DNA from: Septoria linicola
Taxonomy: Eukaryota > Ascomycota > Dothideomycetes > Mycosphaerellales > Mycosphaerellaceae
Direction: 5' to 3'
Assembly: GCA_024114885.1 (NCBI GenBank)
Contig: CP099425.1
Span: 2,542,001 to 2,606,000, forward strand
DNA: 64,000 nt
The notes under the pieces were generated by a model. It saw only the letters and a list, made by a program, of their open reading frames with translations. It searched no databases and was not told where the DNA came from. This document shows, piece by piece, positions 24,612 to 35,300 of the stretch; position 1 is the stretch's first letter; each line of letters opens with the position of its first letter. A program made the position numbers and the translations under genes.

Positions 24612-26930
24612 CGTAGATACCGCTACGTACCTACTCGCTAAGGCTATCCTTTAGCGCCTCCTTAACCTAGCTAATAATCGCTTAAAGGAATACTACCTTA
24701 TCGACTCGGATTTCGTTAAGCTAAAGAGTATAGAAGGACGCGAGGAGGTTTAGTAGATTAATACCTTAGGTAATAAGGTAAAGTAGTTAATAAAGGAGCG
24801 TAATCTATAGTTTAAGGATAGGATTATCTAGCTTATTAAGACACCTCTACTAGCTATAGATAGGCTCTTAGGTAGAGAGAGGGCCCCTTCTTCGATAGTA
24901 GTATTACCTCGAGTTACGAGAGTAGCTACTAAGATCTAAGAAGACGCCGAGAAAGCTACTACTACTCTCGTAGGTCTATCTAGCCTCGAGAGCCTAACTA
25001 GAAATTAGCGCTACTCGACTATAGAAAGTAGCGCGTCTACCTCTATACCTATTAGAAGCTACCGAACCTCTAGCGTTAACTCGCGCCTAAGTAAGGTTAG
25101 CGACCTAAGCCTATCTTCCCTACTTAGTAGTAGCTCTTACCTCTATAACCGCTACGATATTAGATAAAACCGCCTACTCTACGCCGCTATTAATACCTAG
25201 AGCTTAAAGGTATAGGTCTTCGAAGCGCTTATTACCTTAAAGATTAAAGAGTATAGTTTAAAGGACGTTAACCTAAATAAGTATAGTCTCTACTTCTAGT
25301 GCCTACGAAATACTACTAGAGAGGCGTTCGGCTTTAAGAATAGTAAGGTCGACTAACTAACGCTATTTTAGAGATTTAGACTCTACGTACGTATCTAGGA
25401 TTTAGTTAAACTCTAAGTAGAGTACCTAAATTAGTTTTTAGCGTAACGCCGAGTAGCCTACCCTAGCGATACTCTAAGTGCCTTACGTTACTTAGCTACT
25501 AAAGGAACGAGATATAATAACCTGCCTAGATACTTCACCTATACTAATCTAGTTACCTATATTATAGATAAGAGTAAGCTACCGAAGCTAGTACTAGAGG
25601 TATACTTTAGAGAAAGTACGGTTACGTACGACTTATTTAGTTAGTTAGAGCCGGTTAAGGACCTAATTAGTAAGGAGTTTGCTATATACGACTAGTATCT
25701 ACGTAAGATTAATAGTAATCGTAATATAGGCTAGTATAGGAACATGTTCTATAGCGGTATTTAGTAGTTAATTCGCTAGGACCCTATATACTAGATAATA
25801 TATATCTACTACCGACTAGATTACGCTACGAACCTAGTTTCCTACCTATACTATACTAAGTATACCTACCTACTAATAAAGGGTAGGTCTAATTAGTCTT
25901 ATAAGGGTTTCCGGTATATCGACCTTAGTATTATAGATATAGCTAGAGGCTACGGTATATCGTAAGTTTAGGATATAGTTTCCTTTATAAATAAGACCTA
26001 TACTAATTATACTAAATTAGTTAAAGGTCTATACTACTAACGAGTTTTTATAGTATAGGTAGAGAGACTAGGAGATAGAGGATTACTTAGTAGAGGCTTT
26101 ATAGAGGACATTAAGGAGTAGTATATATAGAAGGAAGATATTAACCTACTAAGTCCTACCTAGGAACGTACTAGGGGATAGTCTATAGTACTAGTAAAGT
26201 AGGGAGAGGCTAGGGTGTCGTCTCCTATACTACTATATAGTTCTAAGGAAAATAAAGTCGATAAGTAGATAACTCTCCTACTTTAGTTTTATAAAATAGA
26301 CCTAGATACTAACCGCCTCGAGATTAGAGAAGCTTCTAGTACGTACTCTTAGCTACGAGACGCTTACTACGACCTTATACCTAGGTATACCTTACTATCC
26401 GGTTACTCTAACTACTATAGAATAATCCTCTACCGCTTCCTTACTTTAGACAAGTTAATACCGGCTATATATCTTAGTTAGGCCCTTATAGGTATACGAC
26501 GCTAGGACGATCCTATAGTAGTCTTCGATACTATAGGCTAGATTACCTACCCTACTAACGTATTCTATACTCGTTTAGAGGCCTACCGTAAGTCTACGCT
26601 AAGTAACTATCGTATCCTTATAGTCTATATTAAAGACCTAGAGACTACGATATTCCTAGAGACTAGTTTCTACGCTAATAACAAGGATTTTATAAAGCGA
26701 CTAGTAGCTAACTTCTCTACTACTACCGATATAGGAGAGCTCTTTAAGTAGGCCGATAATAACTAGGCAGCTAGGCGTAGATTCCGTCTAGCCTCTAGAG
26801 GCCTAATAGAGTAACGTAAGGACTAGTAAGGTATAGGGATACGGAGGTATAGAGGAGAGTTTAAGAAGGACGATAACTTGTTTCTATAATACTCTATACT
26901 ATTGTTTTTAATATCTCTAGCGAGACTTCT

Positions 26931-26943
26931 ATAAGAAGAAGGA
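26931..26943 (+). promoter_or_regulatory. Polypurine tract of C1
   Basis: ATAAGAAGAAGGA sits immediately before the 3' LTR. An almost pure purine run at this position is what a Ty3/gypsy element uses to prime plus-strand synthesis. It supports the view that 26946-27385 is the 3' LTR of a full element and not a solo LTR. Confidence 0.7.
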
Positions 26944-26945
26944 TA

Positions 26946-27385
26946 TAACGTAGTAGGCGTCTCTATACCTAGTAGGCGGGCCTATAGCGGCTACTACTAC
27001 CTATACGTATAAGGGCGATTTTCGAGCTTACCGCGGAGGTTATAGACTATTATCCTTTATACGACTACTACTAAGGTTAGGGAGGACTACTTAGGTTACT
27101 ACTTAGCGATTATATAATATAGTATTATTTAATAACTTGTTCTACTTCCTACCTATCCTCTACTAGCGCTACTACTACGCGATCCTAATAGGCTTATAGC
27201 CTATATAGCCTACTATAGCTACCGACGTATACCTCTACGACGACGCGACGTAGGTACGCCGCTAATCTACCTACTATACCTACTACTAACTACTACGTAG
27301 GGCTATCGCTCGACTCTAGCCCTACGACCTACGTATAGACTTATATACTACTACCTCTAGGTTAGTTATAGGTTTACGTACTATA
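26946..27385 (+). repeat. C1 3' LTR (440 bp)
   Basis: It aligns end to end with the 5' LTR at 9804-10243. It begins TAACG and ends CTATA, and is followed by GTATT, the right copy of the target duplication. It could be mistaken for a solo LTR because its 5' partner is 17 kb away. Confidence 0.85.
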
Positions 27386-27390
27386 GTATT

Positions 27391-28250
27391 AACGTTTCTA
27401 CGGTCTATAGCGTATATCTCTATCGCGAGCGAATACTCTTTATAGCTTTAGGCACTATATACCCTATACGAGTAATAAAACCTTTCGCTACTAAGGTACT
27501 TCTAACCGGCCTAGGCCCGATTTCCGATACCTTAGTAGGCCGAGTTCTATAGGCGGATTAGGTAGTAAGTATAGAGATAAAGAAGCTCTTTAGTATAAGT
27601 AAGGAGGAGTTTAAGGTCTATATAGCTAAATAGTAGGCTACGGCTAAAGCTTAATTCGATACTACCTACGCTATAGCTATAGACATTAAGGAGTATATGT
27701 TTAGCGAAGCTAGCTTTATAAGCGCAGATAGTAACTTAGAAGTATTAGTATCGAAGAAGAGAGAGGCTGTTCCTAAGGAGATCTCTAAGAATATAGTAGA
27801 AGAGTAGCGTCTAGCGAATAATAACTAGATCTAAGAAGATATTTTTAGTAGTTATCGTTAAAAAAGGTAACTATTTAATAGGCCTCTAATTAAAAGTTTA
27901 ATAGACTTTAATAGAAAAACTAGCTAGTTTTAAGCGATTCTAAGTAAGATCTACGAGTAGTTAAGTATCTAGTTAGATACTAAGAAAGGGAGGATTAGTA
28001 AGGTAAAGGCCTACCTATATACCGTACTTAGTAACTTTAGTATAAAAGCAAGGTAGTAGCTCGTTTCTAAGATAGTAATGTTTACTCTACTTGATTAATT
28101 TAATATCCTACGGTCCTAGTATAGGCTCTTAGTCCTAGGACTACTAGTTTAAGCTCGTTACTACTAGTTAATATACGTATTATAAGACTATTACTCTCCG
28201 AACAGGTCTTGTTCTATAATAGCTACTCTTATACCTGCCTAGGAGGTTAG
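27391..28250 (+). pseudogene. ORF D, 3' part
   Basis: The frame interrupted at 9802 resumes here (NVSTVYSVYLYRERI...) and runs for about 285 codons to the lone copia LTR. It has TAG/TAA stops only at RIP-type positions. It includes a charged stretch near 27740-27830 and an unusually CA/TG-rich patch near 28075-28240. A second coding-like stretch after the LTR (about 28519-28785) may be its continuation, but I could not prove the phase. No family was recognised. Together with 6960-9802 the protein would exceed 1200 residues. Confidence 0.5.
27849..27873. repeat. Imperfect palindrome TAGTTATC...GGTAACTA inside ORF D
   Basis: It has 8-base arms with one mismatch around an A-rich centre. It is related to the palindromes at 6684 and 28803 and to a motif in family A at 1573-1597 and about 31941-31965. 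Confidence 0.5.
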
Positions 28251-28517
28251 TATTAGGGTAGTTATTATCTATTAATAGATATCTAAGTATAGTTCTAGAT
28301 ACCTAAGGTATCTACCTAAGGCTTAGTAAGAGGTATATCTTACTTCTCTTTCTTCTCTTCTTAGACAACTAACTTAATTAACTTTGTATTTAGTTCCTAG
28401 TATATTACTACTATACTATATATATAAGTTAGTTTAAGATTAATCCCCTATTCTTCTTTACTACGCTATACTCTCCTAGATATTATATAGTATATAATAC
28501 GCTCTCTACTTTTAATA
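28251..28517 (+). repeat. Lone copia-family LTR, diverged at its 5' end
   Basis: From about 28285 to 28517 the sequence follows the copia LTR (TAGATATCTAAG...CTCTCTACTTTTAATA) in plus orientation. The first 35 bases are diverged and about 10 bases shorter than in the complete copies. No internal copia sequence adjoins it, and I find no matching 5-bp duplication (GTTAG left, TAAGC right). It may be a solo LTR left by recombination between different copies, or a fragment. Confidence 0.8.
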
Positions 28518-29028
28518 TAAGCTCTAGTATAGCGTTAGACGCTAATCGTTTAGCTAAGGATACTAATTACGTCTAAGGCCCTAGATCTAATATATAGTAT
28601 AGGCTAACGTAATATTATACTACTATAGTTATATAGTAGACTACCTAAATAAGTAAGATAGACGCGCCTCGCTATAAATAGTCGAACTATACGATACGAT
28701 ATACTTTCGCTTATTAGGTATAATTAATATAGCCTCGATATTATAAAGAAAAGTTTAACGTTTACTTTTAGATAGCTAATAAAATTTTAGACTCTTGTTT
28801 TTTAGTTATCGTTTTAAACGATAACTATATTTTATTTAAAAACCTAATTAAGGAGAGTATAATATACTCTTAGAACCTATTCGAATAAGCTCTATAAGTA
28901 AATTAGTATCTACTAGCCGGCCTATAATACTAGATAGTAGCTTATTTAACTAACTTAATAAGTAAATTCGAAGATTACTAGTAAAGCTACTACCTACTTT
29001 TACTTTATTCTCTCTACTAGATAACGAT
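28518..29028. other. Stretch between the lone LTR and family A copy 2 gag
   Basis: About 28519-28785 reads like coding sequence in one forward frame, possibly the end of ORF D. A perfect palindrome follows at 28803-28827. The 5' LTR and leader of family A copy 2 should lie in 28790-29028, but with no partner LTR in the window I cannot delimit it. Confidence 0.4.
28803..28827. repeat. Perfect palindrome, 12-base arms
   Basis: TAGTTATCGTTT is followed by one T and then AAACGATAACTA, its exact reverse complement. It lies between the end of the ORF D-like sequence and family A copy 2. Confidence 0.8.
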
Positions 29029-32000
29029 ATGTCTATAGAAGCTAAGGACTAAGGAGGTAATAACCTTAACCCTAACGCTAATATCTTTTAAGACCTAAAC
29101 TTAAGAGGTAGACTATCTATAGCGTAGTTCTAGCTACTTATAGAGACTATCTATATAACCTAAAGCTAGTAGGTAATTGTCGCTTAGGTCCCGCTACTAC
29201 CTAGCTCGGACTAGAATCTCTTCTTTAATAGAGAGAACGTAACCGAGTATATTAAGCGTTTTAAAATACTATATAGGAACTACGCTATTCTACTTATTAA
29301 TAATAATAAATAGCTTTACGAGAAGTTACTTACTTAGGTTACGGTTATCTAACGTAGACGATACTAGCGCCTTAATAGTTTCTACGATCGAGACTACGCT
29401 AAGTTTAAGGAGTTAATTATTAAGGAATACTAAAAGTACGATAATATATATATACTCGGAAACCGCTACTATATAGAAAACCTTTATAAGGTCGACTATA
29501 GCGAGGATAATAATCTCTTAGAGTACTTAAGGTAGTTTATACTCTACTCTAATACTATACCTACTTCGTATATAGATAAGCGCTCTTATACTCTTCTATT
29601 CGTACGAGGCCTTCTATTTCGCTTTAGTAAGAGGCTCTAGGCCTATCTTAGGTTAGACCTTAATAATAATAACTTAGATTATAGTAAACTCTTAAAGACA
29701 GCCTAGCGTTAGATTAATAGTAATAAGGACTTTAAAATAGAAGTATATAACGAAGATAGTAGAGACGTCTAGTAGTTATACGAAGTAGTAAAGAAATCCG
29801 CTCTAAGACTAAACTCTAAGTTTAATACTAGAGAAATAGTAGTCTATAAAGGCTATAAACTAGTAAGCGTCGATAATATTACTACTAGTATATAAGACCT
29901 CGTAATTACTATAATTCGTCGACTCGAAGAAGAAGGCCTATAGCTACTACGCTTGTCGATAGGTTAGTAGGCGAAGTCTTATAGTTACGACTATCTATAT
30001 ATTCTAAGGCCTACTTATAGCTAGGAGATTTTAATTAATTTAGCTATAATAGATAATAGGTTAATAATTAAGGCCTATATAGCGATCGCTTTAAAGATTT
30101 TAGGTTATTAGATATATAGGCTCGAAGGCTATATAGCTATAAACTACAAGTACCTAAAGTAGTTTAAGACTAAGGGCTTAATATATAGAGACCTAAAGAC
30201 CGGTATTATATACTATAGAATGCCTCGTCTAGGTATAGAAAAGATATAATACTACTAGGATAAGAAGCTACTAAAGCTATAGGTATTAATAGAAGTATTA
30301 GAGTAGCGCTATAGAAGGATCTACCTTAAAGATATAAGTAGTTTATTAACGCTAAGAGCGAGTTAGTAGAGGATAGTAAATAAGGTAGCTAGCTAAGACG
30401 GTCCTATTAATATTAGCTAAGTCGCTTCTATTACTTAGGAAGATTAGGACGACCTAATCGGCGCCTACGTAGCTAGAGATAGCGTAAAGATAAAGTAGAA
30501 CCTAAACCCTTCTTATCTAGTTAAAAGATAGCTAATAGGAGTATAGAAGCGAATTATAACTTAGGCTATAGCTATAAGAACCTACGCTTATCGTTACTCT
30601 TATATTAAAGAGGTTAAAGATAAAAACTAGCTAGCTCCTTATCTTATAGATATAGGAGAGTTAGAGGATTCTTAAACTTAGAGACGTAATAATAATAAAG
30701 TCGAGGATAAGTAGATATACGACTATCTAAACGAGCTACTAGTTCTAGTCGCTCTTACGTATACTTAAAAATAGAAGAAGGCTAAGGAGCCTTCGAAGAC
30801 TAAGCGCGTAGATAACTACCTTCGAGCTATATACGCTAATAATAACGCTAACGTCTTCTAGATAGATAAAATACTCGAATCTAAGATCTAGTTAAGCTTA
30901 GTAGAGATTATTCTCTATAGCGAGCGAGTATTATATTCCTTATAGAGTCGTGTTCTAAACGATATAGATCTATATAAGAAGCTTAATAAGCTCTATATAA
31001 AGAAGCGTACGAATAGAGGTAGTAGAGCTAAGATTAGTATATATTCTCTACTATCTAAAGCCTTTAGCGAGTAGGTAGAAAAGAAGCTAATAAAAGCTAT
31101 TTTAGTAACTAATATTAAGGCCTTCTAGGCTACCGCTATAGCGATTAATATAGTAAAACCTAGGCCTACTTTCGAGCTTTATAAGTAGACTAATAATATC
31201 CTCCTATTATTTAATAATATCTATTAAATTATTCTAAGTATCTACGTACCTATAAAGTATAGACCTCGAATAATAGCTTATAAGTCTTTAATCGATAAGG
31301 AGGCTAAGTTAATAATTATACCGATCGAATATGTTCGAAAGCTTTAAGTTAGTATAACTCCTTTTAGTAATATTACTATAGAAGGAGTCGAAGGTAAGGT
31401 TACTTTCGTTAGATACTACCTAGAAGTATTAATCGATACCTTTAGCGTAAGAGTTACTATACTATTTCTAGTCTTACTAGCGAATAGCTCGATCTTACTT
31501 AGCTAACTATAAGCGTGATAGGTACGCCTAGTTTCTAAGAACTACGATAATAGCTCTTAGGAGAGCTTAATTAGTACTCTAGACAGCTATATTATTATAT
31601 TTACTAGCTTTAATAGCTATAGTAATATACGTACTATAGAATAAGTACTAGGAAAAACTAGAATACTAAGGAACTAGCTCTAGTCGATAGTACGAGATTA
31701 GTTAGAGCTCTAACGCGTACGTCGCGTCTAGATTTAGTAGAAGTCGGTATCTAAACTCTAACTTTTAGTAATTACTAGCTAAAGAATATAGAGTATACTA
31801 CTAAGGACTCTAGATTATATAATAGTAAGGAGTAGAGAGAGAGATTATAAGCTTTTTAAGCTTCTACTACCTTTTCTATATAAGGTTTAGTAGTTAGAGA
31901 TAAAAACTCTACTTAGGAGGGTTAGCTAGTAGAACGTTCTATAGTTACCTTTTTAAATAATAATTACGTTATACCTTCTATACTATACTTTAAACTATAC

Positions 32001-32183
32001 TAGTAGTATAGATAGATAAGCGATTAGTACTAGTATTCGTTTATAGTTACTAATAGCTCTAAACTCCTAGAGAATTAAGTCTTTAACTACCTTACGTAGT
32101 AGTTATCGTATATAAAGGTAATTTACTTTAGAGACTATTTTATAGTAGACTTAATTAGACAAAGTACCTCTCTATAATAGTAG
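29029..32183 (+). pseudogene. Family A copy 2 gag and protease region
   Basis: A surviving ATG at 29029-29031 opens the gag frame, followed after an Asn-rich leader by a capsid-like region with FNRENVTEYIKRFK near 29231. In-frame TAG/TAA codons mark former Gln/Trp codons throughout. A retropepsin-like motif, LIDKEA, near 31285 corresponds to LIDEGA in copy 1. Gag would package the element RNA and the protease would mature the polyprotein. The frame is cut at 32183 by chromovirus N. Confidence 0.75.
32179..32183. repeat. Target-site duplication of chromovirus N, left copy (AGTAG)
   Basis: AGTAG precedes the left LTR and is repeated at 38847-38851 directly after the right LTR. Removing the element and one copy restores the alignment with family A copy 1 around 1812-1816. 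Confidence 0.95.
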
Positions 32184-32355
32184 TATAAGAGCTAGGTAAG
32201 GTCGAAGGCTAAGACCCGCCTTAGGCTCGTAGGCTTGGCGTACGGTATAATTATAGTACGCGTATATATCTGAAAGGAGGTAAGAATTAGTCTTACGATA
32301 TCCTAATAGTCTTATTAGAAGGGCGCTCTATATATTACTATATATCCCTTTTATA
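32184..32355 (+). repeat. N 5' LTR (172 bp)
   Basis: It runs from TATAAGAGC to CTTTTATA; the terminal TG and CA of a normal LTR have become TA. It differs from the 3' LTR at about six sites by hand alignment, all transitions. Confidence 0.95.
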
Positions 32356-32399
32356 ATTCTAATTCTTCTCTTTTCGAGAGTAGTAATCTATAGAGGCCT

Positions 32400-35300
32400 A
32401 TAGCTCCCTAACGTAACGTAGGCACGGCGCCGCTAGAGCTCGTAATAGGCGAAGTAGACGATTAAGGTAATCCTATAGAAGCTAACAAGGTTTAGGAGTA
32501 GGAGTCTACTAGTATAACCGAAGACGGTACGTATATAGAGCGTATATAGCTTAAAGCTAAGAACTAGGAACTACGTCGTCGCTTAGAAATATACGCTCTA
32601 CGACGAGAGAACAATCGGCTCCTTATAGAGTTAGAATCTCTATCTTCGAGTACTCCTAGTACTCTCGATATTAGCGATCTTAAAGACGACGCTACTACTA
32701 GTATTATAGGTAGTATACTTTACGATAGCGCGTCGTATACGCGATATAAAGGTCCTAAAGTTAGAGAACCTCGTACCTTCTAGGGCGAGATAGTCTGAGA
32801 GGTAAGGGAGTTTATTTATAGCCTTAAAGTAATCTTCCTTAATAGTCTATAAGAGTTTATTATAGAGGATTCGAAGGTCCTATATAGTATTATATAGCTC
32901 GTAGGCGAGGCGTAGGAGACCTAGTATAACGAACACTCTAAGGTAATATCTCTAGACTATACTTAGACTAAGTTTAAGCGCTTTATCTATAACGTTATCG
33001 AGGATTAGGCGAATCGTACGATCCTCGTAATAGTCGAGTATAAGAAGGCTTAATAGGGTAAGGGCTAAGGGGTGCGCTAGTTCGCTATAGAGCTAGGCTA
33101 CTTAGAGTCTTAACTAGACGACTATATCGAAGCGTAGCTAGTACGCTAGCTCCTCGTAAAGTTAAAGCTAGCGCTTCGACGAGAGATTATTAAGAATTAT
33201 ACCGTACCTAATAAGCGCGCTAATTTAGTTATATTAGTAAGGCGCCTAGAGTAAGCCGATAGGATAATCCCTATACGGTATAACTAGGGCGGAAGCTAGA
33301 GTAATAGGGACCGCGAGCGCGATACGTACTCGAAGCGTAAGCGCGTAGGGAGCGACGCTCTTACGCGTAGGCGAGACGATAGTCTAGGAGGGAATAGTAC
33401 GCGTCGCTCCGGCGACAAAGGTTCTACTCGCTCTATTATAGGCTATAAGTATTTAGAATACTATAGCTATAAGTAGAAGAGGCATATTAGTACTAATTCT
33501 ATCTACTTTAACCGAAGCGCCTAAGACGATAGTAAGAAGCTATTAGTACGTAAGGTTACTATAGAGACGCCGAAAAAAGAGAAGGTATTAGAGAAGGACT
33601 ACGATCTCTAGATACCGAACTTAGTAGCGATATATACCTCTCTATATAAGTCGTAAATACGACTTACCTAGAGAGTATAGTCGAGGCGTAGGATAGGCTT
33701 AAGCTAGCCTAATTCCTCCTTAACGATACTACTAATATTAACGTAGTATTAAGATCCTTTATCTTATAATACGGTATTACGGTTCGAACTAATACCGCCT
33801 TACCCCTAGCTACCTTATTTACTAGAGAATTAGGACATTATTATAGCGTATACTATATACGCGTACGGCTCGTAGACTCCGTAGGAGTAGAGCGTATAGT
33901 AGGTATAATCTTTTATACCTACGATATACTAACCTCTAATATAATCTTAGGTCGGCTATAGAGGCGTACTTATCGTATACGAGTCGATAGCAGCTTAGAT
34001 AAGTAGACCTATAGCGATGTTTTTAAAAACGTTAAGGTTAGGGAAGCCTATAAGTTTCTTAAGGACTTGAAGTATATACTAACTATATATATAGTAGTAA
34101 TAAGTAAGACAGGCGAAGAGGTTAACCCTCTTCCCTCTAAGTTCTAATAGTTCTCTAATATTCTAAACCTAATAGAGGAGATAAGGAGTAAGCTAGTAGA
34201 TAGCGTAGAGTATACGATTAAGCTACGCCTAGGCACCGTTCTACCGTTTAGGCCGCTATATTACTAGTCGGGTAAGGAGCTAGAGGAATTAAAGAAGTAC
34301 CTTACTATAGGGCTTGAGCACGATTAGATCGAGTGTAGTATTAGCGAGGTAGGTACGCCTATCCTATTTATACTAAAGAAAGATAGTAAACTAAGGCTAT
34401 ATATCGACTACTAAGGGTTAAACGAAATTACTATTAAGAATAGGTACCTACTTCCTCTAATTAGCGAAACGCTAGATAGGCTTATAGGAGCTATATAGTT
34501 TACGACTCTAGACCTTATAGATATATACTATTAGATTCGTATCAAACCTAGCGACCGCTAGAAGACTACGTTCTATACGCGCTACAGCTACTTCTAGTAT
34601 AAGGTAATACTATTTAGCCTAACTAACGCTCTAGCTACGTTCTAGGCGTATATTAACCGTGCTCTAGTAGGTTTAGTCGATACGTACTACGTAGTATATC
34701 TTAATAATATTCTTATCTATAGTAAGAGCCGCGCGGACTACGTACGCGACGTATACGACGTACTTACGCGTCTCTAGAAGTTCGGACTCTATACTTAAAG
34801 AGCGAAGTACAAATTCTAGTAGAAGGAAGTCGATTTCCTAGGCTTCGTAGTAACTACTAGAGAGGTTACGATAGATCTACGTAGGATAGACGTAATCGTA
34901 GCGTAGCTAACGCCTATAACGCTCGTAGAGGTTTAATCCTTCCTTAGGTTTACTAACTTCTACTAGCGTTTTATTTTTAAATACTCTAGAGTAGTATCTC
35001 TACTTATAGCGTTGTCTAAGGGCGCTATAGTAGGTAAGAAGCCGGGCCTACTCAAGTAGACTATATAAGAGGAGTAGGCGTTTACTAAATTAAAAAAGCG
35101 TTTTTCTATAGTACCGCTACTAAGGCACTTTAACCCTACGCTTAGGTTACGGGTCGAAAGCGACGCCTCTAATTTCGTAATTACTATAATCCTTAGCTAA
35201 CTCTTTAGGTCTAAATAGTACCTTATTATATTTATATCTAGAAAGATAATCGCTATAGAGTATAATTACGAGGTATACGATAAGGAGCTACTTATAGTAG

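Larger units (their letters stand above)
17844..26889 (+). pseudogene. C1 ORF3: unidentified frame of about 900 codons between pol and 3' LTR (split by copia copy 1)
   Basis: With the nested copia (18308-24606) and one CTTAA copy removed, one frame runs from about 17844 to the TAA at 26887-26889, roughly 915 codons. Stops within it are TAG/TAA, as RIP produces. The putative start reads ATA, a RIP product of ATG, followed by LVLGNVNL. Residues 20-300 are Lys/Glu/Leu-rich and look helical, with a KKINKKSLDKELK stretch. A Ser-rich linker lies at about 25010-25140. A longer ordered-looking region follows, including RNMFYSG near 25740 and DLETTIFLE near 26638. I recognise no family. The frame ends about 40 bases before the purine tract, so position argues it belongs to the retroelement. 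It might be an envelope-like or accessory protein, but no signal or membrane segment is evident. Confidence 0.6.
9804..27385 (+). mobile_element. C1: complete Ty3/gypsy element with an extra 3' ORF, carrying a nested copia
   Basis: Two direct 440-bp LTRs (9804-10243 and 26946-27385) bound the element. A GTATT duplication flanks it and a purine-rich tract precedes the 3' LTR. It interrupts ORF D in phase. Removing the nested copia element (18308-24606) and one copy of its CTTAA duplication leaves about 11.3 kb, large for a fungal Ty3/gypsy element. It contains gag-pol (about 11060-17430), an AT-rich gap, and a third long frame (17844-26889 with the copia removed). The C2 copy at 59673 shares LTR and gag-pol at high identity. 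CpA/TpG are nearly eliminated. Confidence 0.85.

Noticed and set aside
26946..27385. Solo LTR of the C family
   Set aside because: A polypurine tract precedes it, and GTATT after it matches the bases before the 9804 LTR. ORF D also closes in phase across both, so it is the 3' LTR of C1.
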